Shown here piece by piece: positions 10,561-19,690 of a stretch of 64,000 bases of DNA (positions are counted from its first letter, which is position 1; every line of letters starts with the position of its first letter). The translations under genes were made by a program, and so were the position numbers. The notes beneath the pieces are model-generated. The model was not told the origin of the DNA and did not search any database. It worked only from the letters and a program-made list of their open reading frames with translations. Source of the DNA: Leptospira johnsonii (GTDB lineage: Bacteria; Spirochaetota; Leptospiria; Leptospirales; Leptospiraceae); assembly GCF_003112675.1 (NCBI RefSeq), contig NZ_BFAY01000011.1, forward strand, positions 1,488,001 to 1,552,000, given 5' to 3'.

Positions 10561-12294
10561 ATGGTCCCCAGTATGGATTCGGGTAGTCGTTCCACAGTCA
10601 CTTCTAAAAGAAAAAAAGAAACTGCGACATCTGTTAAGCTGATCAAAAAGCCTAACACTCCTCGTCGCGGTAAAAAGATAGATGCGGACTGGTGGAAGAA
10701 CGCTGTTGTTTACCAGATCTATCCCAGAAGTTTTAAAGATACGAACGGGGACGGCATCGGTGACCTAGAAGGTATCATTCAAAAACTAGATTATTTGAAT
10801 GACGGGACTCCGAACTCTCTCGGCATTGATGCCATTTGGCTTTCTCCTATTTATCCTTCTCCTATGTATGATTTCGGATACGATATATCGGATTACGAAA
10901 GTATCGATCCAGTATTCGGTAACTTGGATACATTCAAACGTTTATTAAAAGAAGCTCATAAACGTAAGATCAGGATCATTATGGACCTGGTTGCAAATCA
11001 TACTTCTCACCAACATCCTTGGTTTTTAGAATCTAAATCTTCCAAAGACAATCCTAAAAGAGATTGGTATATTTGGAAGGATCCAATCGACGGAAAACCT
11101 CCAAATAATTGGATGGGAACTTTCGGGGGAAGAGCGTGGACCTTAGATAAAACCACTGGTCAGTATTATTATCATTCTTTCTTAGCGGAACAACCGGACT
11201 TGAACTGGAGAAATCCAGAAGTTAAAAAAGCGATCTTCTCCATGGTCAAAAATTGGCTGGATCTAGGAGTGGATGGTTTCCGTTTAGATGTAGTGAATCT
11301 ATTCGTTAAAGATTCCGAGTTAAGAAGTAACCCTCGCAAAAGATGGATCGCTAGACCATTCGATCAACAAAATCATATATATGATCGTGATCGTCCTGAG
11401 ATGCATGATATCTTAAAAGATCTCCGAAAACTTTTGGATTCATATGGAGATAGAATGTCCGTAGGTGAAGTGATGATGGAGCCCCCAGGCACAAGCGCAC
11501 TTCCAGCTTCTTATTACGGTACGAAAGGTGACGAACTTCATCTGGCGTTTAACTTTGCTTTCTTTTACACTCCTTGGAAAGCGGAAAAATTCAGGGACGT
11601 GATCAAAGAATGGGAGAAGTATCTCCGAGACAAGGGCTGGCCGAATTATACATTAAGTAATCATGATTTCCGCAGACATATCACCAGATATTCCAAAGGG
11701 AGAGAGACAACCGCTAGAGCAAAGATAGCTGCTCTAATGCTTTTGACCCTAAGAGGAACTCCATTCTTATATTATGGTGAAGAGCTGGGAATGATGGACG
11801 AAAGAGTCCCAAAAAATCGGATCCAAGATCCAGTAGGTATCAGATACTGGCCTGTTTATCCAAGCCGTGACAACTGCAGACTTCCTATGTGTTGGTCCGG
11901 AGATGTGAACGGAGGATTCAGCAATGGAGAACCTTGGCTTCCTGTTTTTTCCAGATACGAATCAGTAAACGTAGAAACCCAGTCCAGATCCATCGACAGT
12001 TTATTAAATTTTTATAAAAAGCTAATATGGCTCAGAAAAGGGAACGAGATCTTGAAAAAAGGGACTCTTGCCCTGGATTACGATTCTCCTCCAGGTGTTC
12101 TGCAATATACTAGAGAGTTCGAAAAGAAAAAATGTCTGATCATTTTGAACTTTGAGAACGAATCCAAAAAGATCGTAGCAAATGCGAACCGTACCGCTCA
12201 GATACTCATCTCCACTCATAGAAAGCCGGAGAAGATGGAAATTCCTGTGGTCTTCGAGATTGCACCTTATGAAGGTTTGGTTTTAGAATATTAA
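10561..12294 (+). CDS. Alpha-glucosidase, glycoside hydrolase family 13
   Basis: A cytoplasmic GH13 enzyme of 577 residues, probably hydrolysing or transferring glucose from alpha-linked oligosaccharides such as maltose, isomaltose, sucrose or trehalose. Visible family regions are VVYQIYPRSFKDTNGDGIGD, DLVANHTSHQHPWF, the nucleophile motif GVDGFRLDVVN (Asp near 243), the acid/base motif SVGEVMM (Glu near 303), and TLSNHDFRRH (Asp near 368). About 35 basic residues precede the barrel and are not part of the usual family start. A start downstream of 10561 is possible. Exact substrate cannot be read from the sequence; trehalose or maltose-type activity is a guess. Confidence 0.9.
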   Translation: MVPSMDSGSRSTVTSKRKKETATSVKLIKKPNTPRRGKKIDADWWKNAVVYQIYPRSFKDTNGDGIGDLEGIIQKLDYLNDGTPNSLGIDAIWLSPIYPSPMYDFGYDISDYESIDPVFGNLDTFKRLLKEAHKRKIRIIMDLVANHTSHQHPWFLESKSSKDNPKRDWYIWKDPIDGKPPNNWMGTFGGRAWTLDKTTGQYYYHSFLAEQPDLNWRNPEVKKAIFSMVKNWLDLGVDGFRLDVVNLFVKDSELRSNPRKRWIARPFDQQNHIYDRDRPEMHDILKDLRKLLDSYGDRMSVGEVMMEPPGTSALPASYYGTKGDELHLAFNFAFFYTPWKAEKFRDVIKEWEKYLRDKGWPNYTLSNHDFRRHITRYSKGRETTARAKIAALMLLTLRGTPFLYYGEELGMMDERVPKNRIQDPVGIRYWPVYPSRDNCRLPMCWSGDVNGGFSNGEPWLPVFSRYESVNVETQSRSIDSLLNFYKKLIWLRKGNEILKKGTLALDYDSPPGVLQYTREFEKKKCLIILNFENESKKIVANANRTAQILISTHRKPEKMEIPVVFEIAPYEGLVLEY

Positions 12295-12302
12295 GGGTTT
12301 GC

Positions 12303-12333
12303 AATCTCGGAGAAACACGAGATTACTCTTTTT
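12303..12333 (+). terminator. Probable intrinsic terminator after the GH13 gene
   Basis: AATCTCG (12303-12309) pairs with CGAGATT (12318-12324) around an 8-base loop. It is followed by ACTCTTTTT, lying 8 bases after the GH13 stop codon. Stem strength is modest. Confidence 0.5.
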
Positions 12334-12437
12334 ACGGATTTTTTTCCATCTACCGATTTTATTTATTCTTAAATCGGATCGCCCTTATGTCTTAATTTTA
12401 TGATTTCGGAATAACTCTTATAATAGGGGTTTTTCGA

Positions 12438-13637
12438 ATGAAATACTTAGCCGTTTTACTCTTCTTTTCTTCCTACATTGTTCTATACGCTCAATCTGCA
12501 TCTCCGTGTATAGAACCGGAAAGTTCGCCTTCGAAACCGGCGAAAGTTTTGGTAAAGAGAGAAGCTTCGCCAATCTTAAGAAGGGAAAACGAGGAACAAT
12601 TCCTACTCTCAATGGATTTTATGAAATCCAAAACTAAAAACATAAAGATTCCGACTGAAGTCAAGGAAGGAACCTTCATAACGGTTACGTATATTCATTC
12701 CATATGTAAAACTTCTCAGTATGATCAACTAAGATTGGATAAGGAAAGAAAAAAGGAGTTATTGAGAATATTTCCTAAACTTGATAAGAACTTGTTAGTA
12801 GAATGGAAGGAAACAAAATACGATTCTTGCGGAGAAAAGGAAAATACTTCGGATAAATTTCACGGCTTCGCAATACACTATAGACCAAAACCTTCGGAAG
12901 AAACATGGAAGAAGGAAAAGGATATCCTATTCGGAAAGAAACCTGGAAGTTCAGCCGAAAGTCGTTCTGAATCTTGCGTTGCCGAATCTGGACCTCCTCA
13001 ACGATTCCAGAAAGATGAGATCGTTTCGAAAGTCTTGGAAAGAAAAAAGGAATGGGACGGAGCGATCGTAGGAGATCTTACCGGAAGTATGTTTCCTTAT
13101 ACCCAGCAATTATTCCTTTATTTCAAATTGCAGACTCTTAAGAAGAACGAGAAATCTTTCGTTTTTTTCAACGACGGAGACCTTACTCCTAATGAGAAGA
13201 AACTAGTCGGAAAGACCGGAGGGATATACTTCCAGAAATTGAAATCGTATGAGGAACTAGAAAAATTAGCGAAAGCGACGATCAGCGGAGGATACGGAGG
13301 CGATGGTCCTGAAAATGATATCGAGGCTTTGATCAAAGCGCAGGCGGTCTGTCCCGAGTGTAAGGAGCTGATCCTAATTGCGGATAATTTTTCTACGATG
13401 AGAGACTATTCTTTGATGAGCCAGATTCAAAAGCCGGTAAGGGTTGTATTATGTGGCTCTTTTGCAGGGATTAATACGGAATATCTGGATTTAGCTAGAA
13501 ATACAAAAGGATCTGTTCATACGATAGAAGAAGATTTAGAAAACCTGATGGAGTTGAACGAAGGCCAAACGATCGAATTGAACAAAAAAAAATATGTATT
13601 GGAAAAAGGTAGATTTAAACCGATCCAATCTATCTAA
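12438..13637 (+). CDS. Exported von Willebrand factor A-like protein
   Basis: A 399-residue protein with a signal peptide (MKYLAVLLFFSSYIVLYAQS). The N-terminal half is lysine-rich and unassigned. The C-terminal half begins with GAIVGDLTGSMFPYTQQLFL, a DxTGS variant of the MIDAS metal-binding DxSxS motif, then FVFFNDGD, SGGYGGDGPENDIEALIKA and ELILIADNFSTMRD, in the order expected of a VWA domain. The position fits a periplasmic or surface location. Such domains usually mediate metal-dependent protein binding. A TATAAT hexamer lies at 12419-12424, very close to the ATG. It stands alone between a terminator and a spaced downstream gene. Partner unknown. Confidence 0.75.
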   Translation: MKYLAVLLFFSSYIVLYAQSASPCIEPESSPSKPAKVLVKREASPILRRENEEQFLLSMDFMKSKTKNIKIPTEVKEGTFITVTYIHSICKTSQYDQLRLDKERKKELLRIFPKLDKNLLVEWKETKYDSCGEKENTSDKFHGFAIHYRPKPSEETWKKEKDILFGKKPGSSAESRSESCVAESGPPQRFQKDEIVSKVLERKKEWDGAIVGDLTGSMFPYTQQLFLYFKLQTLKKNEKSFVFFNDGDLTPNEKKLVGKTGGIYFQKLKSYEELEKLAKATISGGYGGDGPENDIEALIKAQAVCPECKELILIADNFSTMRDYSLMSQIQKPVRVVLCGSFAGINTEYLDLARNTKGSVHTIEEDLENLMELNEGQTIELNKKKYVLEKGRFKPIQSI

Positions 13638-13748
13638 AACGAACGACGTTTAACAAATATTACTCATATTAGAAAATTTAAAAAATAGTCGCAGTTCGTA
13701 TGATTTACCCTAATATAGTTTTGAGTAAGATTATTATTAGAGAATTAT

Positions 13749-15476
13749 ATGAATCATCCATTACGTTTAGCCGAAAACCCAGGTTTATCTTCTTACGACT
13801 TAACCAGTTATAAAGGGAATAGAGGTAAAAACTTTTACGAAGAGGACAAGATCCTTCAAAGAGTAATAGAAAGATACTCTTCCGATTACAAACCTGATCA
13901 TAAAAAAGCGATGTTGGACCATCTCAAAGGTTATGGAGAATTGGTCGGAGGAATTTTAGACGAACTCACCGAGGCTTCTCATAAGGAAGGTAAATACGGA
14001 GAAGTGGTCAAATACGATCGCACAGGAAATCGTATAGACCAGATCGTTTATTCCCACGAACAAAAACTTTCCAGAAAGATCTCCTACGATTACGGAATTG
14101 TTAATTTAGATTTTCATGATGAATGGAAATTTCCCTTTACGGATCTTCATAGACAAGCTTTGACCTATCTTGCCAACCAGAATGGAGAGGGCGGAGTGAC
14201 TTGTCCTTTGGCAATGACTGAAGGTATGATCCGAGTTCTGCAAGGTATCGGAACAGAAGAACAAAAAAAGAAATATCTTCCTCTGGTGGCAGGAAAGGGT
14301 TCCTTCTCTCATTTCATGGCGGGACAATATGTGACCGAAAGAGTGGGAGGAAGCAACGTAGGCGCCAACCGTACGATCGCACGTAAGGGTGAGAATGGGA
14401 AATGGATCCTGAACGGAGAAAAATGGTTCTGCTCAAACCCGGGAGACCTTTGGGTCACAACAGCTAAGATAGAAGATACCGAAACGGTAGGATTGTTCCT
14501 GGTCCCAAGGATCAAAGACAATGGAGAACTGAACGGTCATCATATATTAAGAAAAAAAGATATTATAGGTTCTAAAGGAAAACTCACCGTAGAGATCGTA
14601 TACGAGGATCTAGAAGCCGAGGCCTTAGGAAGACCGGCACATGGAATTGCAAACCTCATCCGTTACGTGATCAGGACTTCTCGCGTTCATGTGGGTCTTG
14701 CCGCTTCTGGGATGTCAAGAAGAGCGTTCATGGAAGCTAGAGAATATTCCAGATACAGGACAGCTTACGGAAAGAAGATCCAGGATTTTCCTGCATATTC
14801 TAGAGAACTTGCGGAAATGAGGATCTTGTATGCAGCTTTGGTAATGCCGATTTTCCGTGGGATCGATTGGACCCAAAAAGGGATTTTGGCCGAACAGATC
14901 TCTACTCCTCTGATGAAGTATAGATCTTCTTCTCTATCCTCTCAGATCACTCATAGAGCGATTATGGCATTGGGTGGTTCGGGGATCATCGGCGATTACA
15001 CTTGTTTACCGAGACTTCATAATGATTGTATCATCAACGAGACCTGGGAAGGAACTCACTTGATCATCACAGACCATGCACTTGGTGCGATGAATCGTGC
15101 AAAGATTAGAGATTCTTTCGTTTCGGAATTAAAGAAGAATTTTGACTCTGCTAAAAAATATCCCGAACTAAAAGCGATCTCTCAGTTAGGAGAAGATCTT
15201 CTGTTAGACTGGAATAAGAGCATTGAAGAAAAGCCGAGAGAATGGAAGGAAACTTATAGAGTGGATCTTTCCGATCAGGCTTATGGTGCTCTTGTTCTTT
15301 CCGAGTTTTTGGAGCAGGCTGTTTTTGATAGAGAATCCGGTTCTAAAAGATCCAGATTCGATTCTTTTGCAAAAGGTTTCGGTGCCTTCTTGTTTAGGAC
15401 TCTTCCTAAAACTTCTGGAGATTACGATTCTTTCCGTTTGGATCAAGAAGAAGTAGATGAGATTGTAAACTGGTGA
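13749..15476 (+). CDS. Acyl-CoA dehydrogenase (AidB-like large form)
   Basis: A 575-residue FAD flavoprotein with the acyl-CoA dehydrogenase fold, longer than the classical 380-residue form because of N- and C-terminal extensions. Recognisable parts are the FAD/substrate segment ([20 protein letters not shown]), the helical ARVHVG-like [40 protein letters not shown], and [19 protein letters not shown] followed by [10 protein letters not shown], where the Glu is in the position of the catalytic base. Function is probably fatty acyl-CoA oxidation; an AidB-like protective role is an alternative. It is monocistronic here. Confidence 0.9.
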   Translation: MNHPLRLAENPGLSSYDLTSYKGNRGKNFYEEDKILQRVIERYSSDYKPDHKKAMLDHLKGYGELVGGILDELTEASHKEGKYGEVVKYDRTGNRIDQIVYSHEQKLSRKISYDYGIVNLDFHDEWKFPFTDLHRQALTYLANQNGEGGVTCPLAMTEGMIRVLQGIGTEEQKKKYLPLVAGKGSFSHFMAGQYVTERVGGSNVGANRTIARKGENGKWILNGEKWFCSNPGDLWVTTAKIEDTETVGLFLVPRIKDNGELNGHHILRKKDIIGSKGKLTVEIVYEDLEAEALGRPAHGIANLIRYVIRTSRVHVGLAASGMSRRAFMEAREYSRYRTAYGKKIQDFPAYSRELAEMRILYAALVMPIFRGIDWTQKGILAEQISTPLMKYRSSSLSSQITHRAIMALGGSGIIGDYTCLPRLHNDCIINETWEGTHLIITDHALGAMNRAKIRDSFVSELKKNFDSAKKYPELKAISQLGEDLLLDWNKSIEEKPREWKETYRVDLSDQAYGALVLSEFLEQAVFDRESGSKRSRFDSFAKGFGAFLFRTLPKTSGDYDSFRLDQEEVDEIVNW

Positions 15477-15558
15477 TCTTCACCACGACAGCGATACGCA
15501 GTACGAAGTAGCGCGTTCTGAGCGAAGCGAAAGAGTCGCCCAGATCGCGCGTAAAAAG
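15477..15558. other. GC-richer intergenic element between convergent genes
   Basis: These 82 bases between the acyl-CoA dehydrogenase and trxA stop codons are visibly richer in CG dinucleotides than the surroundings. They contain repeated AGCG/GCGA units (GAGCGAAGCGAAAGAG, GCGATACGCAGTACGAAG). A short related stretch (CCGCGCGTAGCGTGGG, about 15957-15972) lies on the far side of trxA. Function unknown; it may be one copy of a dispersed intergenic repeat. Confidence 0.4.
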
Positions 15559-15876
15559 TTAAGCCAGTTTAGGGGCAAAAACTTTCTCCATATGTGCCTG
15601 TGGAATTGCTCCCACCACTTTTTCAGCGATCTCTCCGCCTTTGAATAACATTAGAGTCGGAATAGACTGAACTCCGTATTGTTGAGCCAATTCAGGTTTT
15701 TCGTCTATATTGACTTTTACTACGGTAACCTGTCCTTGGTGAGCTTGAGCGAATTTTTCCAGCTCAGGAGCTACCATTTTACAAGGACCGCACCATTCGG
15801 CCCAGAAATCTACTAGGATAGGTTTATCATGTGTTTTGAGAAGTTCGTTGAATGAACCAGGCATTGTGTTTTCCAT
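15559..15876 (-). CDS. trxA: Thioredoxin
   Basis: A 105-residue cytoplasmic disulfide reductase with the classic active site [18 protein letters not shown], the cis-Pro segment SIPTLMLF and the [16 protein letters not shown] stretch. Length and motifs are typical of TrxA. The product starts MENTMPGSF; the second Met could also serve. It is convergent with the acyl-CoA dehydrogenase and lies downstream of a TIGR01777-family gene on the same strand, about 96 bases away. Confidence 0.96.
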   Translation of the reverse strand: MENTMPGSFNELLKTHDKPILVDFWAEWCGPCKMVAPELEKFAQAHQGQVTVVKVNIDEKPELAQQYGVQSIPTLMLFKGGEIAEKVVGAIPQAHMEKVFAPKLA

Positions 15877-15972
15877 ACGAAGATTAGACCCATTCTAAAT
15901 CGAATCGGACAATCCGTTTTTGGAGGTTTGGAGAATTTTTCGAAAAACTTTCTAGTCCGCGCGTAGCGTGGG

Positions 15973-16884
15973 TTAACCTAATAAATTTCGAAGAGCTGCT
16001 TCCAGATTCGGGTATCTGAATTTATAACCCAGCTCCTGGAGTCTTTTTGGAACCACTCTTTGGCCATGCGTTGCTACGATGGCACCTTCGCCGAGTGCAA
16101 GTGAAAGCGCGAACGAGGGCATTCTTGTGAACGAAGGTCGTCCTAGAGTTTTTGCCAGGGTCTTACTGAACTGCTCATTGGAGAGAGGTTCAGGTGATAC
16201 TAGGTTGAATGCTCCTCTTGCTTCTTCTTTTCTGATTAGGAACATAATTGCAGAAAGTTGGTCTTCGATATGGATCCAGGAGAGGATTTGGTTTCCGCTT
16301 CCGATCGGTCCGCCTGCGAATAATTTGAATGCAGGCAACATCGTGGCGAGCGCTCCGCCTTCGGTGGTTAGTACGACTCCCGTTCTTAATAGAACGGTTC
16401 TGATTCCTGCTTTTTCCGCTTCTAAAGCTTCTTCTTCCCAATCTTTACAAAGGCTGCCTAACTCGTCGTCTGCTGCCGGACTGTCTTCGTCAAAGGGTGG
16501 GGTCCCTGTATCATAAGATCCGTAGATCCCGATCGCGGAAGAATTGAATAATGCTTTAGGTGCGAAGTCGCCTAAAGAGGTGAGTCTTGCGACTAAATCC
16601 CGAGTGAAGTCTACGCGAGAAGAACGGATCCTTTGTTTGTATTCAGGGGTCCAGCGAACTCCTGCGATAGGTTCTCCTGCTAGATTGATTAGAACGTTAA
16701 CTCCTTCTAGATCCGCTCTGGTCGGAAGAGATCCAATCCGAACGTCCCATTCTGAAATTCTTTGGAGTCTGGGCGGCAATTTTCCGCTTCGGCTGAAGAT
16801 GCGGACTCTATGTCCTTCTGCCTTTAAGCGGATCGCTAACATGGATCCTATGAGTCCCGTGCCGCCGGTAATTCCAATAAGCAT
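15973..16884 (-). CDS. TIGR01777-family NAD-dependent epimerase (YfcH-like)
   Basis: A 303-residue extended short-chain dehydrogenase. The N-terminal Rossmann motif is ITGGTGLIGSMLAIRLKAEG. INLAGEPIAGVRW, SSAIGIYGSYDTG and LRTGVVLTTEGGALATMLPA are the family-specific signatures of TIGR01777/YfcH. The C-terminal domain ends GQRVVPKRLQELGYKFRYPN, where the DUF1731 extension normally sits. Family members are linked to cell division or sugar-nucleotide handling, but no firm activity is known. It ends 96 bases before trxA on the same strand. Confidence 0.88.
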   Translation of the reverse strand: MLIGITGGTGLIGSMLAIRLKAEGHRVRIFSRSGKLPPRLQRISEWDVRIGSLPTRADLEGVNVLINLAGEPIAGVRWTPEYKQRIRSSRVDFTRDLVARLTSLGDFAPKALFNSSAIGIYGSYDTGTPPFDEDSPAADDELGSLCKDWEEEALEAEKAGIRTVLLRTGVVLTTEGGALATMLPAFKLFAGGPIGSGNQILSWIHIEDQLSAIMFLIRKEEARGAFNLVSPEPLSNEQFSKTLAKTLGRPSFTRMPSFALSLALGEGAIVATHGQRVVPKRLQELGYKFRYPNLEAALRNLLG

Positions 16885-16998
16885 TTCGCGAACCGCCTTT
16901 TTCTGAAATTTCTTTCCGAGATCATAATTCGAAATCGGTTTTCTTTCGACAAGAAGAAAGGAAATCCTTCTTGATCCCGAGTTAGGAAATCGGCATCT

Positions 16999-17619
16999 TT
17001 GGATGCAGTGGATTTTTTAAAATTGAACGCCGTTTCAAAAATTTGGGCAGCCGTTTTTGTTGCCGGACTGGTTTTTTCCAATTATTATCTATATTCTACA
17101 ACGAATTCCAAGTTGGAATCCTATAAATCCGAACCTCCTTTTTTACGTTTTGATTTCACTGACTCTTATCTAGTAGACCGCTCTTCTCAGGCGCCTTATC
17201 TGGCGGACGGAAATTTGAATACGGAGTGGAGAAAGTTGAGACCTTCTTCCATGAAAATGGATTTTGACTTGGAGTTAAGACTTTCTCATCGTCTGAAGTC
17301 AGGAGTTTATGTTCCGACCAACTGGAAGGGGCTAAAAGTAATCGCTTGTTCTAAAAACACTCCTCTTCTTTCTCTCAAAATTCTAGAAAGAGAAGCGATC
17401 AATGTGGATAAGGAGTCCAGACTTCCTAATGACACAGAATACGGTTCGATCGATTTGGATTTTTCCAAATCGGAAACTGCTACTGTTTTACTAAAGAAGG
17501 ACGCAGGTTCTGTCCTTCAAAAAGAATATCCGAGTGGGATTTGGATCTGGGCTGTGCAGGGTACTTTTCAAAGTGTTGGCCCGGATTCTTGTATTGCGGA
17601 TATTCAACTCTTCGAATAA
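16999..17619 (+). CDS. Membrane-anchored protein with discoidin-like signature, unknown function
   Basis: A 206-residue product from a TTG at 16999. A single hydrophobic segment (residues about 13-35, WAAVFVAGLVFSNYYLY) anchors a mostly beta-type extracytoplasmic part. APYLADGNLNTEWRKLRPSS resembles the DG.xxT.W signature of discoidin/F5-8C carbohydrate-binding domains, and the rest (VYVPTNWKGLKVIACSKNTP) fits a beta-sandwich. That assignment is tentative. The CPBP protease gene begins 17 bases after the stop codon, so the two are likely co-expressed. Confidence 0.6.
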   Translation: MDAVDFLKLNAVSKIWAAVFVAGLVFSNYYLYSTTNSKLESYKSEPPFLRFDFTDSYLVDRSSQAPYLADGNLNTEWRKLRPSSMKMDFDLELRLSHRLKSGVYVPTNWKGLKVIACSKNTPLLSLKILEREAINVDKESRLPNDTEYGSIDLDFSKSETATVLLKKDAGSVLQKEYPSGIWIWAVQGTFQSVGPDSCIADIQLFE

Positions 17620-17636
17620 GTTTTTCCGGTGTCGAT

Positions 17637-18440
17637 ATGAACTTTTTAGAAACCGGCAGAATCGATTTACCAGAATATAAATCCAGTGCCTGGGAAAGCT
17701 TTCTTATCTATTTGTCCATCTTGGTCTTTAGTACAGCAGTTTTTGAAGAAGTCAGGGCCTTATTTTTAGTTCCAATTTTACTTCTTCTTTTCTTGTTAAT
17801 CGGGTCTCAATTTAAGTGGAAATCCTTATTCTACCTGAATGTTCCGTTAGTTGCATTATCTTTTATTAATATAATTCCTTTTTCCAAAAATCTTTGGCCA
17901 GGCACGCTGATCGTGGCTTTAATTTTTTACTTTCTGTATTTTTCAAAAATTAGAAGGGCCGGGTTATTACGTTGGTTGGCTAAAGGAGAAGCTTCCAAAC
18001 AGGTTTTAGGACTCTCTGTTCTGTTTGTTCTATCTGCAAGTATCGCTTTGTTTCTTTGGTTTTATCTTCTGAAGCCAGATATAAGCGATATCAAAGAGAA
18101 TTTTCCAAAGGGCGAAGTTCCCATACTCATTGCGGCTGGGATCGGCTTTGCGATTTTGAATGCGATTGCAGAAGAGTTTTTATACAGAGGGATTTTATTC
18201 GAGTCGTTATTGGCGGCCAGATGTTCTATTTTTGGAGCACTCATTTTCCAAGCTTTCAGTTTTGGAATTTTACATCTGCATGGATTTCCTAGAGGCTGGG
18301 TGGGAGTCGGACTTGCCGGGATCTACGGTTTAATGACTGGGCTTATCCGAATTTTGAGTAAGGGAATTTATTATCCGGTGTTAGTGCATATTTTTGCGGA
18401 TATTACGATAGCTGCGATCGTATTGTTTTTTGCTCGTTAG
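17637..18440 (+). CDS. CPBP-family intramembrane metalloprotease
   Basis: A roughly 267-residue integral membrane protein with about seven hydrophobic segments. The CPBP (CaaX protease/bacteriocin-processing) motifs are clear: AIAEEFLYRGILFESLL (EExxxR), FSFGILHLHGFPRG (FxxxH) and YPVLVHIFADI (HxxxD/N). The enzyme probably cleaves a membrane protein or peptide; the substrate is unknown. The frame is open upstream to 17541, overlapping the previous gene, but the ATG at 17637 is the natural start. Confidence 0.88.
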   Translation: MNFLETGRIDLPEYKSSAWESFLIYLSILVFSTAVFEEVRALFLVPILLLLFLLIGSQFKWKSLFYLNVPLVALSFINIIPFSKNLWPGTLIVALIFYFLYFSKIRRAGLLRWLAKGEASKQVLGLSVLFVLSASIALFLWFYLLKPDISDIKENFPKGEVPILIAAGIGFAILNAIAEEFLYRGILFESLLAARCSIFGALIFQAFSFGILHLHGFPRGWVGVGLAGIYGLMTGLIRILSKGIYYPVLVHIFADITIAAIVLFFAR

Positions 18441-18477
18441 CAAAATTTTGGAGCCGATTTGATTTTTAAAGGCAGGG

Positions 18478-18500
18478 AGAAAATTGGGGTGAACGACGGG
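18478..18500. repeat. Extra copy of the tRNA-His 3' end (23 bp direct repeat)
   Basis: Twenty-three bases at 18478-18500 are identical to 18682-18704, which cover the 3' end and CCA of the tRNA-His gene plus its immediate downstream flank. The two copies lie 204 bases apart in the same orientation. Beyond the repeat the sequences match again only if one base is dropped. A partial tRNA 3' copy of this kind is what an integrative element leaves as an attachment site, or what a decayed tRNA duplicate leaves. No integrase gene is visible in the interval. Confidence 0.8.
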
Positions 18501-18681
18501 CTTGCCGTTACGCAGTCTCGCATCCTGTTCGACTTGGCTCCACGGCGTCTCATGCTTTCCTCGACACATCCTGTGTCTCGGTCGCGTTCATTTACGCTCC
18601 CTACGGGTCGCTATGAACGCTTTCAAGTATTCGCTTCAAGCCCTATCGTATATTAAGTTACATTGATTTTTAAGGATTAGA
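18501..18681. other. Hairpin-bearing spacer between tRNA-His repeat copies
   Basis: About 180 non-coding bases, GC-richer than the flanks. Two hairpins are visible: GACACA (18563-18568) with TGTGTC (18572-18577) around a 3-base loop, and GCGTTCAT (18584-18591) with ATGAACGC (18613-18620) around a 21-base loop. I see no convincing gene; the open frame here has no coding character. It may be a remnant of a mobile element or a dispersed repeat. Confidence 0.45.
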
Positions 18682-18688
18682 AGAAAAT

Positions 18689-18765
18689 TGGGGTGAACGA
18701 CGGGGCTTGAACCCGCGACAGCCAGAACCACAATCTGGAGCTCTACCAACTGAGCTACGTCCACC
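18689..18765 (-). tRNA. tRNA-His (GTG)
   Basis: On the minus strand a full cloverleaf is visible. It has the extra 5' G paired with C73 typical of histidine tRNA, a D-arm GTAGCTCAGTTGGTAGAGC, an anticodon stem-loop CCAGATTGTGGTTCTGG with anticodon GTG, and a T-arm GCGGGTTCAAGCCCCG. The 3' CCA is encoded. It is the last of three tRNAs on this strand. Confidence 0.96.
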
Positions 18766-18770
18766 ATATT

Positions 18771-18849
<79 letters not shown>

Positions 18850-18869
18850 TTGTTTTGTAAAAGAGGGAT

Positions 18870-18941
18870 TCGGGATGACAGGAGTTGAACCTGCGACCCT
18901 CTGTACCCAAAACAGATGCGCTACCACTGCGCTACATCCCG
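18870..18941 (-). tRNA. tRNA-Pro (TGG)
   Basis: The minus-strand cloverleaf has acceptor CGGGATG paired with CATCCCG, D-arm GTAGCGCAGTGGTAGCGC, anticodon arm TCTGTTTTGGGTACAGA with anticodon TGG and T-arm GCAGGTTCAACTCCTGT. The discriminator A is followed by ATC, so unlike its two neighbours the CCA is not encoded. It must be added by the tRNA nucleotidyltransferase. Confidence 0.94.
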
Positions 18942-18976
18942 GATCGAAGTCCATGATTTCGTGGAAGGGCGCCATG

Positions 18977-19690
18977 TCAAGTCGCTTGTCTATTTGTTTG
19001 AGACAGTTTTTTCAGGTGCTCCAAAATGATATCTTCGGTCGGAGCTTTTGTAATGGCTTTTTCGAAGGCCTTTCTGGCTTCTTCCGGTTTTCCCAATTTG
19101 CTGAGCAAAACTCCGAAGGAATCCAAATAGGCGGGATTTTCCGGATCCAATTGCAGAGCCCGTTTGATATTTTCCATTGCCAGTTTGAGCTCTTCCGGAT
19201 TCGGCTCTTTGCCCTCTAAAAGCAGATATGCCACCGAATTTAGGCTGTTTTTTTGCTCAGGTCTCAGTCGCAAAATTCTCAGGTGAGTCTCGATTGCGGC
19301 TTTCGTGTCCCCGGATTTTTCCAAGGCGGATGCTTTTAGGGAAAGAAGGATGATATCATCCAGTGAAAGTTTGAGACGCTCTTCCGTTTTTGCCAGAGCG
19401 GTTTTATAATCTCCGGTCCGGATCAAAGAATAGATCATCATTCTGAAAGCGTTGTCTCTTTCGGAGAATTTAGGGAATTCTTCCAATAGGTCTTCGATGA
19501 CGGAGACACATTTTTTGTGATTTCCGGTCCTAGAACAACATATTGCGAAATTATAAAGTAGTTCCGGATCTTTCCCGGTCTCGGACATTTCCCGATCGAT
19601 CAACGTGAGTGCGATCGTATAATTCTCTTTTAGGATTTCAGTGAAAATCCTACGTTTGGCTGGGATTTTTCTCGGAGTTTTCTTTTCCAT
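18977..19690 (-). CDS. Tetratricopeptide repeat protein
   Basis: A 237-residue soluble, helical protein with at least four TPR units, the last being best conserved (YLDSFGVLLSKLGKPEEARK and AFEKAI). The N-terminus is basic (MEKKTPRKIPAKRRIF) with no signal peptide. TPRs mediate protein binding; the partner is unknown. Its ATG immediately follows the surE stop (TAAATG), so the two genes are translationally coupled. The tRNA cluster lies directly downstream on the same strand. Confidence 0.85.
   Translation of the reverse strand: MEKKTPRKIPAKRRIFTEILKENYTIALTLIDREMSETGKDPELLYNFAICCSRTGNHKKCVSVIEDLLEEFPKFSERDNAFRMMIYSLIRTGDYKTALAKTEERLKLSLDDIILLSLKASALEKSGDTKAAIETHLRILRLRPEQKNSLNSVAYLLLEGKEPNPEELKLAMENIKRALQLDPENPAYLDSFGVLLSKLGKPEEARKAFEKAITKAPTEDIILEHLKKLSQTNRQAT

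Noticed and set aside
12419..12424. TATAAT hexamer as a promoter for the VWA-like gene
   Set aside because: No matching -35 element at the usual distance and only 13 bases before the ATG, so not listed as a feature.
16079..16516. Antisense frame opposite the TIGR01777 epimerase
   Set aside because: Shadow of the conserved gene in a codon-biased region.
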